64,000 nucleotides of DNA from Thalassococcus_A lentus (GTDB lineage Bacteria; Pseudomonadota; Alphaproteobacteria; Rhodobacterales; Rhodobacteraceae): contig NZ_JAQIOY010000003.1 in NCBI RefSeq assembly GCF_028023555.1, positions 186,001 to 250,000 on the forward strand, read 5' to 3'. A program made the translations under genes and the position numbers. Positions 7,918 to 16,844 of the stretch are shown here, piece by piece. A model generated the notes under the pieces. It saw only the letters and a program-made list of their open reading frames with translations. It did not search any database and was not told where the DNA came from. Each line of letters begins with the position of its first letter. The first letter of the stretch is position 1.

Positions 7918-8721
7918 TCAGCTGTAGGCAATGACCAGCAGGATGATGCCGAGTATGACGCGATAGATCACGTAGGGTGTGAAGCTCACGGATTTCAGCA
8001 GGCGCATCATCAAAGCAAGCGCAGCGAGTGCGGCGACAAAGGCGAAGGCTGCTGCAATCGCGCCGTCGCGTGCTGCCTGGGCATCCATGCGACTGGCCAC
8101 ATCTGCCCCGGCCAAGGCGCCAGCGGCGATGATTGTGGGGATCGACATAAGCATGGCAAGGCGTGCGCCGTCCTGCCGGCTGTAACCCAACTGCCGGGCC
8201 GCGGTGATGGTGATGCCTGACCGCGACGTGCCGGGAATAAGCGCAATTGCCTGCCACAGCCCCATGATCAGCGCGTCTTTGAGTGACCAGTCTTTGGCGG
8301 TTTTGGTTTGTGGCCCTGTCTGGTCTGCCCAGTAAAGCACAATGCCAAAACCCAGCATGCTCCATCCGATAACAGCAGTGGAGCGCAGGGCATCATCAAA
8401 GCCGGACAGTTTCAGTGCCAGCCCGAACAGAATAACCGGAACCGTAGCGATGAGCAGGCAAAGCGCGAGAAATGCGCTGGCCGTATCGACTTTGCCGCGC
8501 ACCAAACGGGTGCAGCCGTGCAGGGCGACTTTGACATCGGACCAGAAGTACAAAATGACTGCGCCCAGAGTGCCGACATGCACAGCGACATCGATGATGG
8601 GTCCCTGGTCCTGCAATCCGGTCAGATTGGGTAGCAGGATCAAATGGCCAGAGGAGGAAACCGGAAGAAATTCGGTAACGCCTTGAATTAAAGCCAGAAT
8701 AAGCAGGTGCGTGAAGGTCAT
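7918..8721 (-). CDS. uppP: Undecaprenyl-diphosphatase (BacA/UppP type)
   Basis: A 267-residue polytopic membrane enzyme that dephosphorylates undecaprenyl pyrophosphate to recycle the lipid carrier for peptidoglycan; it also confers bacitracin tolerance. Active-site motifs are ALIQGVTEFLPVSSSGHLIL near residues 10-30 and ALIPGTSRSGITI in the second half. The two re-entrant halves and the number of hydrophobic segments fit the family. I chose ATG 8721 because it gives the standard N-terminus; the frame is open to 8808 but that part has no family character. Confidence 0.95.
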   Translation of the reverse strand: MTFTHLLILALIQGVTEFLPVSSSGHLILLPNLTGLQDQGPIIDVAVHVGTLGAVILYFWSDVKVALHGCTRLVRGKVDTASAFLALCLLIATVPVILFGLALKLSGFDDALRSTAVIGWSMLGFGIVLYWADQTGPQTKTAKDWSLKDALIMGLWQAIALIPGTSRSGITITAARQLGYSRQDGARLAMLMSIPTIIAAGALAGADVASRMDAQAARDGAIAAAFAFVAALAALALMMRLLKSVSFTPYVIYRVILGIILLVIAYS

Positions 8722-8958
8722 GGCGGTGGTCCCTGAGCCGTTCCTTTCTGTATAGAGAACTGTGTTCAGGTTGGAAGTTGGAATAACAGTCCGATTCGGT
8801 CCTATCATGTGTCGCGCAATTCTAAAAACTGCCGCCTTCGGGTCTTGTGGGGAAAAACTTTTAGAAAAAAGGTAACTCTTGCTGCCCTTTCTTCTGGATT
8901 TGTCTGTTTTTCCTGATAAACAACCGCGACACCCGAATCCGCAGACGGAGAATTTTCA

Positions 8959-10407
8959 ATGGCCAAGCAGCCAATGCTCAAGTTCGTGAATGTACCGCGC
9001 GAAATGCCGACCAAGCGCGAGGCGACCGAACGCCGTGAAGATTTTAACGAAATTTACGCAGAATACGCGGATGCGAAGGCCAAGGAGCAGGCGAGCCGCT
9101 GCAGCCAATGTGGTGTTCCCTACTGTCAGAGCCACTGCCCGCTTCACAACAATATTCCCGACTGGCTTCGCCTGACCGCGGAAGGGCGCCTGCAGGAAGC
9201 CTATGAGGTCAGCCAGGCGACCAATACGTTCCCGGAAATCTGTGGCCGTATTTGCCCGCAGGATCGCCTGTGTGAAGGCAACTGCGTGATTGAACAGTCG
9301 GACCACGGCACCGTGACCATCGGGTCGGTTGAAAAATACATCACGGACACTGCTTGGGAAGAAGGCTGGGTACAGCCGATCAAGCCGGCTGCCGAGCGTG
9401 GCGAAAGCGTTGGCATTATCGGTGCTGGCCCCGGCGGTCTGGCGGCGGCGGATGTTCTGCGCCGTGCCGGCGTTCAGGTGACCGTATACGATCGCTATGA
9501 CCGTTCAGGCGGTTTGCTGACCTATGGCATTCCGGGCTTCAAACTGGAAAAAGACGTTGTGATGCGTCGCAATGAGCAGCTCGAGCAGGGCGGTGTGCGC
9601 TTTGTTCTGAACTGCAATGTCGGCGGCACCGGGCCCAGCGATCTGTCATTTGACGATATCCGTGCCCAGCACGACGCAGTGATCATCGCCACCGGCGTGT
9701 ATAAAAGCCGCGATCTGGGCGGACCCGGCGCTGGTGCAGAAGGCATCGTGAAAGCACTGGATTATCTGACGGCTTCGAACCGGGCAGCCAACTTTGGCGA
9801 CAGCGTTCCCGAGTTTGAAAGCGGCGCGCTGAATGCGGAAGGCAAGCGGATCGTTGTGATTGGTGGTGGCGACACGGCGATGGATTGCGTGCGAACCGCG
9901 ATCCGGCAGGGCGCGACCTCGGTGAAATGTCTCTACCGTCGCGACCGGGCAAATATGCCGGGATCGCAGCGCGAAGTTCAGAATGCCGAAGAGGAAGGTG
10001 TCCAGTTTGAGTGGCTCACCGCGCCGGTCGGTTTCAAAGGTGATCCGGTAAACGCGGTCGTGGTTCAGCGCATGCGTCTGGGTTTGCCTGACGCGACGGG
10101 CCGCCAGAGTCCGGAAGTGATTGAGGGTTCGGATTACGACGAACCTGCGGATCTGGTCATCAAAGCGCTGGGCTTTGAGCCGGAAGAGCTTCCGAACCTT
10201 TGGGGGCAGCCCGAGTTGGCCGTGACCCGCTGGGGCACCGTCAAAGCCGAGTTCACAACGGGCCGGACGGACATGGATGGGGTGTACGCGATTGGCGACA
10301 TCGTTCGGGGTGCTTCCCTTGTGGTATGGGCAATCCGCGACGGCCGTGACTGTGCCGAGGCCATTCTGGCCGACATCGCCGCCAAGGGTGCTGTGGCGGC
10401 TGAATAG
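8959..10407 (+). CDS. gltD: Glutamate synthase [NADPH] small (beta) subunit
   Basis: A 482-residue FAD/iron-sulfur subunit that passes electrons from NADPH to the large subunit, which makes glutamate from glutamine and 2-oxoglutarate. The N-terminal cysteine groups CSQCGVPYCQSHC and CGRICPQDRLCEGNC bind two 4Fe-4S clusters. GIIGAGPGGLAAAD binds FAD, VIGGGDTAMDC binds NADPH, and GVYAIGDIVRG closes the flavin domain. GGAG precedes the ATG. The large-subunit gene follows after two small GFA-family genes, an unusual separation. Confidence 0.97.
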   Translation: MAKQPMLKFVNVPREMPTKREATERREDFNEIYAEYADAKAKEQASRCSQCGVPYCQSHCPLHNNIPDWLRLTAEGRLQEAYEVSQATNTFPEICGRICPQDRLCEGNCVIEQSDHGTVTIGSVEKYITDTAWEEGWVQPIKPAAERGESVGIIGAGPGGLAAADVLRRAGVQVTVYDRYDRSGGLLTYGIPGFKLEKDVVMRRNEQLEQGGVRFVLNCNVGGTGPSDLSFDDIRAQHDAVIIATGVYKSRDLGGPGAGAEGIVKALDYLTASNRAANFGDSVPEFESGALNAEGKRIVVIGGGDTAMDCVRTAIRQGATSVKCLYRRDRANMPGSQREVQNAEEEGVQFEWLTAPVGFKGDPVNAVVVQRMRLGLPDATGRQSPEVIEGSDYDEPADLVIKALGFEPEELPNLWGQPELAVTRWGTVKAEFTTGRTDMDGVYAIGDIVRGASLVVWAIRDGRDCAEAILADIAAKGAVAAE

Positions 10408-10464
10408 GCGCCAAAGCAATTTAGCACAGGGCCTGTAGCACAAAACGCAGGAATGTGTTCCGCC

Positions 10465-10481
10465 GATCAGTTTGGCTGATC
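10465..10481 (+). promoter_or_regulatory. Hairpin in the gltD-GFA gap
   Basis: GATCAG-TTTGG-CTGATC is a perfect 6-base inverted repeat in the 105-base gap downstream of gltD. It has no T-run, so it is more likely an RNA processing or stability element, or a weak attenuator, than a full terminator. It is the only break in an otherwise coupled gltD to gltB run. Confidence 0.3.
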
Positions 10482-10512
10482 AGACCGAATAACCGCGAGA
10501 CGGAGGACAGCA

Positions 10513-10920
10513 ATGACACTGACTGGCAACTGCCTCTGTGGTGCAGTGACAGTAACGGCTCAGGCCGAGGCCACACCGCGTCTGCGCGCCTGCCACTGTG
10601 ATATGTGCCGCCGTCACACCAGCGGTATGTTCGTATCGATTGAAACGGATTCGGCCACGTTCGAAGGGCCGGCGCAGTCTTTCCGATCTTCTGAGTGGGC
10701 CGAGAGAGGCTTTTGTGGCACCTGCGGCTCAACGCTCTGGTATGGAACCGTCGCTGACAGTGCGCGGCACCTTTCGGCCGGACTATTTGACAATGCCGGT
10801 GGCGGCGAGATGAAGATCGAGTTCTTTGTTGATCAGTGCCCGCAGGGTTATGCGTTGTCGGGTTCTCATAGAAAGATGACAGCCGCCGAGACTGCGACGT
10901 TGTTCGGGGGTGCCCAATGA
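10513..10920 (+). CDS. GFA-family (CENP-V/GFA domain) zinc protein 1
   Basis: A 135-residue member of the glutathione-dependent formaldehyde-activating enzyme family, a small zinc-binding beta fold. The zinc cysteines are visible as GNCLCGAV, ACHCDMCRRHTSG and FCGTCGS. Most family members have no proven substrate, and formaldehyde activation should not be assumed. GGAGG precedes the ATG. The gene overlaps the next GFA gene by ATGA, and both lie inside the glutamate synthase operon. Confidence 0.9.
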   Translation: MTLTGNCLCGAVTVTAQAEATPRLRACHCDMCRRHTSGMFVSIETDSATFEGPAQSFRSSEWAERGFCGTCGSTLWYGTVADSARHLSAGLFDNAGGGEMKIEFFVDQCPQGYALSGSHRKMTAAETATLFGGAQ

Positions 10921-11336
10921 GCGTGCTCAAAGGACATTGCCTCTGCGAAGCCGTGCAGATTTCAGTGCAGGATGCGCCCGGTTGGGTTGGTGTGTGCCAT
11001 TGCGACATGTGCAAACGCTGGTCTGGTGCGGTTTTCGCCTGCTTCCCGGCGTCTGAGTTCGAAGTCGATGGGCCTGTGGCGGAACATGCGTCTTCGCCCA
11101 AATCGTTCCGTGCGTTTTGTGGCCGCTGCGGTAGCCATCTTTACATGCGCGACGAAGGCCGCGCCGAGCGCGATTTCATGCCGGGCCTTTTTGCCGAGGC
11201 CAGAGACTGGCCGCTCAAGTCCGAAATTTACACTGACCGCGCCCTGTGTTGGGCAGGTCTGCCCGGGGATCACAACCGGGCAACACAAGCTGAATACCAA
11301 GCAAAATATCCATCCCCAATGGGAGAGCCATCATGA
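10917..11336 (+). CDS. GFA-family (CENP-V/GFA domain) zinc protein 2
   Basis: A 139-residue paralogue of the preceding gene with the same zinc cysteine pattern: GHCLCEAV, VCHCDMCKRWSG and FCGRCGSHLY. The two copies are clearly diverged, so the duplication is old. Start overlaps the first GFA stop (ATGA), and its own stop overlaps the gltB start (ATGA), so expression is tied to gltB. Substrate unknown; the location suggests a link to glutamate, glutamine or a by-product of the synthase. Confidence 0.9.
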   Translation: MSVLKGHCLCEAVQISVQDAPGWVGVCHCDMCKRWSGAVFACFPASEFEVDGPVAEHASSPKSFRAFCGRCGSHLYMRDEGRAERDFMPGLFAEARDWPLKSEIYTDRALCWAGLPGDHNRATQAEYQAKYPSPMGEPS

Positions 11337-14300
11337 CCAAGTTCGATGCAAACTGGGCTGCCAATGAGGCGGCCAAGCGCAAGTGGATGTCCGAAAACGG
11401 CCTGTACCATGAAACCGAAGAGCATAGCTCGTGCGGGGTCGGGCTCGTTGTGTCCATTGACGGCAAACCGTCGCGCAAAGTGGTCGAGAACGGCATTGCA
11501 GCGCTCAAGGCCGTCTGGCACCGAGGCGCTGTCGATGCAGACGGCAAGACAGGCGACGGCGCGGGCATTCATGTGCAGATCCCGGTCGCGTTTTTCTATG
11601 ACCAGATCGAACGCACGGGCCACACACCGCGCAAGGATGAGTTGATGGCCGTGGGGCAGGTGTTCCTGCCGCGGACGGATCATGGCGCACAGGAAACCTG
11701 CCGGACCATCGTGGAATCCGAGGTTCTTCGCATGGGCTATTACATTTACGGCTGGCGTCACGTGCCGGTCGAGGTTGCCTGCTTGGGCGAAAAGGCCAAT
11801 GCCACCCGTCCAGAAATCGAGCAGATCCTGATTTCGAACGCGAAGGGTGTGGACGAGGAAACCTTCGAACGCGAACTCTATGTCATCCGTCGCCGTATTG
11901 AAAAGGCAGCGGCTTCGGCCGGTATTGGCGAGCTTTACATGGCCAGCCTGTCCTGTCGTTCGATCATCTACAAAGGCATGATGCTGGCCGAGCAGGTATC
12001 GGAGTTCTATCCGGATCTGCAAGACGAGCGTTTCGAAAGCGCGTTCGCGATTTACCACCAGCGCTATTCGACCAACACCTTCCCGCAGTGGTGGCTGGCA
12101 CAGCCGTTCCGGATGCTGGCTCACAACGGTGAGATCAACACGCTGAAGGGCAACGTCAACTGGATGAAGAGCCATGAAATCCGCATGGCGTCGGGTGCCT
12201 TTGGCGACATGGCCGAAGACATCAAGCCCATCGTGCCGAACGGCTCGTCCGACTCGGCGGCTCTGGATTCCGTGTTCGAGGTTCTGGTCCGTGCCGGGCG
12301 CAATGCACCCATGGCCAAGACCATGTTGGTACCCGAGTCGTGGTCGAAGCAGGCGGTGGAACTGCCGCAGGCATGGCGCGACATGTATTCCTACTGCAAC
12401 TCTGTCATGGAACCTTGGGATGGCCCCGCCGCTCTGGCGATGACCGATGGCCGCTGGGTCTGTGGCGGCCTGGACCGCAATGGCCTGCGCCCGATGCGCT
12501 ATGTCGTCACCGGTGACAACCTGCTGATCGCGGGTTCCGAGGCTGGCATGGTGCCAATCGAAGAAGCTACCGTACGTGAAAAAGGCGCGCTTGGCCCCGG
12601 TCAGATGATCGCCGTAGACATGAAAGACGGTGGTCTGTTCCATGATGTAGAGATCAAGGACAAGCTGGCCGCGGCCCAGCCGTTTGGCGAATGGGTTGGT
12701 AAGATCAACGAACTCGACGAGGCCCTTGCCGCCGTCACTGAAAAGCCGATGTTCGAAGGCGCAGAACTGCGCCGTCGCCAGATTGCGGCTGGCTACTCGA
12801 TTGAAGAGCTGGAACAGATTCTGGCTCCGATGGCCGAGGATGGCAAAGAGACACTGGCATCCATGGGCGACGACACACCTTCGGCTGTTTTGTCGAAAAA
12901 GTATCGCCCGCTGAGCCATTATTTCCGCCAGAACTTTAGTCAGGTCACGAACCCACCGATCGACTCGCTTCGGGAATTCCGGGTGATGAGTCTCAAGACC
13001 CGGTTCGGGAACCTCAAGAACGTGCTGGATGAGTCCAGCGCGCAAACCGAGATCCTGGTGCTCGACAGTCCCTTTGTCGGCAACGCGCAGTTCGAGGAAT
13101 TGCAGGCGCAGTTCAACGCGACCTGCGTGACCATTGACTGTACGTTTGACGCGGACGCAGGGCAGGGCGCTCTGGCCGAAGCGTTGACCCGTATTCGGAC
13201 CGAAGCAGAGGATGCCGTGCGTTCGGGTAGCGGTCATATCGTGCTGACTGACGAACTCTGCGGCGAGGATCGGGTTGCGATGCCCATGATCCTTGCGACC
13301 AGCGCCGTGCACAGCCATCTGACACGCAAGGGTCTTCGGACGTTCTGCAGCCTGAATGTGCGCAGCGCTGAATGCATCGATCCGCATTACTTTGCCGTGC
13401 TGATCGGCGCAGGTGCTACGGTGGTCAACGCCTATCTGGCTGAAGACAGCCTTGCCGATCGTATCAGCCGCGGTCTGCTCGACCTGTCCCTGACAGAGGC
13501 CGTCGCAAAGTATCGCGAGGCGGTGGATCAGGGCCTGCTCAAGATCATGTCCAAGATGGGGATTTCGGTAATCTCTTCCTATCGCGGTGGTCTGAACTTT
13601 GAAGCTGTGGGCCTGAGCCGTGCGATGTGTGCGGAATTCTTCCCGGGTATGACCAGCCGGATTTCCGGCATTGGTCTGAACGGTCTGCAGCGCAAGGCCG
13701 AAGACGTACATGCCCTCGGTTTCCGTGGCGGTCGCGACGTTCTGCCGATTGGCGGTTTCTACAAGGCGCGCAAGACAGGCGAGACACATGCTTGGGGCGC
13801 ACAGACGATGCACCTGATGCAGTCGGCCTGTGATCGTGCAAGCTTTGAAATGTGGAAAACATACTCCAAGGCGATGCAGGCCAATCCGCCGATCCATCTG
13901 CGCGATCTGCTGGCAATCAAACCTTTGGGAGACGCCATCCCACTCGAAGAGGTGGAAAGCATCACTTCGATCCGCAAGCGTTTCGTAACACCGGGCATGT
14001 CGCTGGGCGCTTTGTCGCCCGAAGCGCACAAGACCCTGAACGTGGCTATGAACCGGATTGGTGCCAAGTCAGACAGTGGCGAGGGCGGCGAGGATCCGGC
14101 ACACTTTGTGCCTGAGCCGAACGGTGACAATCCTTCGGCCAAGATCAAGCAGGTTGCGTCGGGTCGCTTCGGTGTAACCGCCGAGTACCTGAACCACTGT
14201 GAAGAGCTTGAGATCAAGGTTGCTCAGGGCGCCAAGCCCGGTGAGGGTGGTCAGCTGCCCGGCATGAAGGTCACCGACCTGATTGCCCGTCTGCGCCATT

Positions 14301-15874
14301 CGACCAAGGGCGTGACATTGATCAGCCCGCCGCCGCACCACGATATCTATTCCATCGAGGATCTGGCGCAGCTGATTTACGATCTCAAGCAGATCAACCC
14401 GCGCTGCAAGGTGACGGTCAAGCTGGTTGCTTCTTCGGGCGTTGGCACGATTGCCGCTGGTGTGGCCAAGGCCAAGGCCGATGTGATCCTGATATCGGGC
14501 CACAACGGTGGTACCGGTGCATCGCCTGCGACGTCGATCAAATATGCGGGCTTGCCGTGGGAAATGGGTCTGACCGAGGCGCATCAGGTTCTGGCGATGA
14601 ACAACCTGCGTTCGCGTGTAACCTTGCGGACGGACGGTGGTTTGCGCACCGGCCGGGACATTGTCATGGCCGCCATGATGGGCGCCGAAGAATACGGCAT
14701 CGGCACCGCTGCTCTGATCGCCATGGGCTGCATCATGGTACGCCAGTGCCAGTCCAACACCTGCCCCGTGGGTGTGTGTACGCAGGACGAAGCGCTGCGC
14801 GGCAAGTTCACCGGAAACGCGGACAAGGTGGTGAACCTGATCACCTTCTACGCTCAGGAAGTGCGTGAGCTGCTGGCATCGATCGGGGCGCGATCTTTGG
14901 ATGATGTGATCGGCCGTGCCGATCTGCTGAGCCAGGTCAGCCGTGGGTCCGAGCATCTGGATGATCTGGACCTGAACCCACTGCTGATCCGCGTCGATGG
15001 CGCCGAGAACATCGTCTATGATCGTGACCGTGCCCGTAACGCTGTGCCGGACACGCTGGACGCTGAGATCGTGCGCGACGCTGCCCGCTTCCTTCAGGAT
15101 GGTGAAAAGATGCAGCTGTCCTACGCGGTACAGAACACCCACCGCACCGTGGGCACGCGGGTGTCCAGCCACATTGTTCAGCAGTTTGGTATGCGCAATG
15201 CACTCCAGCCCGATCACCTGCACGTCAAACTGACGGGCAGCGCTGGTCAATCTCTGGGGGCCTTTGCCGCGCCGGGGCTCAAGCTGGAAGTGTCTGGCGA
15301 TGCCAATGACTACGTGGCCAAGGGTTTGTCCGGCGGTCTGGTCGTCGTGCGTCCGCCGCAGGTCAGCCCGCTAAAGGCGGAAGACAACACCATCATCGGC
15401 AACACTGTGCTTTACGGTGCAACCGATGGCCATCTTTTTGCGGCTGGTCGCGCGGGTGAACGCTTTGCGGTTCGCAACTCGGGTGCCAAAGTGGTTGTTG
15501 AAGGCTGCGGCTCGAACGGTTGCGAATACATGACCGGCGGTGTGGCTGTGATCCTCGGCTCCATTGGTGCCAACTTTGGTGCTGGCATGACGGGCGGCAT
15601 GGCCTATCTCTATGATCCAGACGGCCAGTCCGGCGCGCTGATGAACATGGAAAGCCTCGTGACCTGTCCGGTTGTAACGCCCGAGTGGGAAGCGCAGCTG
15701 AAAGGTCTGATCGAAGCCCATGTGGCCGAGACCGGCAGCCGCAAGGCACAGGACATCCTGCAGCATTGGGACATTGAAAAAGCGAATTTTGTTCAGGTCT
15801 GTCCAAAAGAAATGCTGGACAAGATTCCGCATCCTCTGGGCATCGAAACGGATCTGGCTGTACCCGCAGAGTAA
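11333..15874 (+). CDS. gltB: Glutamate synthase large (alpha) subunit
   Basis: A 1513-residue enzyme that hydrolyses glutamine and uses the ammonia to aminate 2-oxoglutarate, the main nitrogen assimilation step under low ammonium. The glutaminase nucleophile is Cys34 (HSSCGVGL), exposed after removal of 33 leader residues. The FMN synthase domain carries SGHNGGTGASP, and the 3Fe-4S cluster cysteines are in CIMVRQCQSNTCPVGVC starting at residue 1133. The C-terminal GXGXG beta-helix domain has GCGSNGCEYMTGG. The full family length is present. The start overlaps the second GFA gene by ATGA, and a strong terminator follows. Confidence 0.98.
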   Translation: MTKFDANWAANEAAKRKWMSENGLYHETEEHSSCGVGLVVSIDGKPSRKVVENGIAALKAVWHRGAVDADGKTGDGAGIHVQIPVAFFYDQIERTGHTPRKDELMAVGQVFLPRTDHGAQETCRTIVESEVLRMGYYIYGWRHVPVEVACLGEKANATRPEIEQILISNAKGVDEETFERELYVIRRRIEKAAASAGIGELYMASLSCRSIIYKGMMLAEQVSEFYPDLQDERFESAFAIYHQRYSTNTFPQWWLAQPFRMLAHNGEINTLKGNVNWMKSHEIRMASGAFGDMAEDIKPIVPNGSSDSAALDSVFEVLVRAGRNAPMAKTMLVPESWSKQAVELPQAWRDMYSYCNSVMEPWDGPAALAMTDGRWVCGGLDRNGLRPMRYVVTGDNLLIAGSEAGMVPIEEATVREKGALGPGQMIAVDMKDGGLFHDVEIKDKLAAAQPFGEWVGKINELDEALAAVTEKPMFEGAELRRRQIAAGYSIEELEQILAPMAEDGKETLASMGDDTPSAVLSKKYRPLSHYFRQNFSQVTNPPIDSLREFRVMSLKTRFGNLKNVLDESSAQTEILVLDSPFVGNAQFEELQAQFNATCVTIDCTFDADAGQGALAEALTRIRTEAEDAVRSGSGHIVLTDELCGEDRVAMPMILATSAVHSHLTRKGLRTFCSLNVRSAECIDPHYFAVLIGAGATVVNAYLAEDSLADRISRGLLDLSLTEAVAKYREAVDQGLLKIMSKMGISVISSYRGGLNFEAVGLSRAMCAEFFPGMTSRISGIGLNGLQRKAEDVHALGFRGGRDVLPIGGFYKARKTGETHAWGAQTMHLMQSACDRASFEMWKTYSKAMQANPPIHLRDLLAIKPLGDAIPLEEVESITSIRKRFVTPGMSLGALSPEAHKTLNVAMNRIGAKSDSGEGGEDPAHFVPEPNGDNPSAKIKQVASGRFGVTAEYLNHCEELEIKVAQGAKPGEGGQLPGMKVTDLIARLRHSTKGVTLISPPPHHDIYSIEDLAQLIYDLKQINPRCKVTVKLVASSGVGTIAAGVAKAKADVILISGHNGGTGASPATSIKYAGLPWEMGLTEAHQVLAMNNLRSRVTLRTDGGLRTGRDIVMAAMMGAEEYGIGTAALIAMGCIMVRQCQSNTCPVGVCTQDEALRGKFTGNADKVVNLITFYAQEVRELLASIGARSLDDVIGRADLLSQVSRGSEHLDDLDLNPLLIRVDGAENIVYDRDRARNAVPDTLDAEIVRDAARFLQDGEKMQLSYAVQNTHRTVGTRVSSHIVQQFGMRNALQPDHLHVKLTGSAGQSLGAFAAPGLKLEVSGDANDYVAKGLSGGLVVVRPPQVSPLKAEDNTIIGNTVLYGATDGHLFAAGRAGERFAVRNSGAKVVVEGCGSNGCEYMTGGVAVILGSIGANFGAGMTGGMAYLYDPDGQSGALMNMESLVTCPVVTPEWEAQLKGLIEAHVAETGSRKAQDILQHWDIEKANFVQVCPKEMLDKIPHPLGIETDLAVPAE

Positions 15875-15899
15875 AGCCACATCACGAGCAAAACAGTCA

Positions 15900-15935
15900 C
15901 AGGGCTGGACCTTTGGTCCGGCCCTGCGCTTTTTT
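15900..15935 (+). terminator. Rho-independent terminator of the glt operon
   Basis: An inverted repeat with arms AGGGC-GGACC and GGTCC-GGCCCT around a TTT loop is followed by GCGC and a run of six Ts at 15930-15935. It lies 26 bases after the gltB stop. Confidence 0.8.
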
Positions 15936-15976
15936 GCGGTACAGTTTGCAGGGGTCCCTGCTGTATAGGTTCGGCC

Positions 15977-16753
15977 ATGGCAACCCGTCGGAAAACCAAA
16001 TCGTCCAAGTCGACCCGGACGTCGTCCAAGCCGACAAAACGAAAGTCGCAATCTGCAAAAAAGCAGTCGCGGCCCTTTCGCCCGTTCAGGTGGTTGCTCA
16101 GACAAGGTTTCAAGTTGGGGGTTATCGTGGCTGGTTTCCTGATGGCGATGGTGGTGATCTATGCCGGGTTGAACCCTCCGACGACCCACACAATGTGGTC
16201 GGAAGGGCGCAGACTGGGGGCGCCGGTCGATCAACATTGGGTCGATGTAGACAAGATCGCCCCGGTCATGCTGCGCAGCGCGGTTGCAGCGGAAGATGCG
16301 AATTTCTGCAACCATTGGGGCTTTGATACTGATGCGATCCGCGCGGCGATTGCTTCGGGCGCGCAACGTGGCGGCAGCACGATCAGTCAGCAAACTGTCA
16401 AGAACGTCTATCTCTGGCAGCAACGCAGCTATATCCGAAAAGCGCTTGAGGCGATCATGACACCAGCGGTCGAAGCGGTCTGGTCCAAGCGGCGTATCCT
16501 TGAGGTCTATCTGAATATTGCCGAGTTTGATGAAGGTGTTTTTGGCATCGAGGCCGCATCACGGCACTACTTCGGGATTGGCCCGGACCGGCTCAGTGCG
16601 CGACAAGCCGCACTTCTGGCTTCTGTTTTGCCCAGCCCCAAGAAACGCAACGCGGCGCGGCCGACATCGTTTCTGGATCGGCGCGCGCGGGCGATTCAAT
16701 CCGGAGCCGCGACCATCGCAGCGGATGGCCGCGCGGACTGCTTTCAGAACTAG
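15977..16753 (+). CDS. mtgA: Monofunctional biosynthetic peptidoglycan transglycosylase
   Basis: A 258-residue inner-membrane glycosyltransferase of family GT51 that polymerises lipid II into glycan strands. After a very basic, lysine/serine-rich tail (residues 1-35) comes one membrane segment at about 48-66. The catalytic glutamate is in AAEDANFCNHWGFD, followed by GGSTISQQTVKNVYLW and RRILEVYLNIAEFDEGVFGI. There is no transpeptidase domain, which separates it from the PBP1A gene at 41934-44093. The ATG is just downstream of the glt terminator. Confidence 0.95.
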   Translation: MATRRKTKSSKSTRTSSKPTKRKSQSAKKQSRPFRPFRWLLRQGFKLGVIVAGFLMAMVVIYAGLNPPTTHTMWSEGRRLGAPVDQHWVDVDKIAPVMLRSAVAAEDANFCNHWGFDTDAIRAAIASGAQRGGSTISQQTVKNVYLWQQRSYIRKALEAIMTPAVEAVWSKRRILEVYLNIAEFDEGVFGIEAASRHYFGIGPDRLSARQAALLASVLPSPKKRNAARPTSFLDRRARAIQSGAATIAADGRADCFQN

Positions 16754-16844
16754 GCGCGTCTGCCTCGGCAATTTCTGACGTGACGTTGCACCGTGACAGG
16801 GCGGGCGCGATGCTGTCTGTTGCAGCAAAAGAGGGAGGCCGACC

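Noticed and set aside
11270..14029. 919-codon minus-strand open frame opposite gltB
   Set aside because: It is antisense to the first part of gltB, has no family motifs, and such long shadow frames are usual in GC-rich genes.
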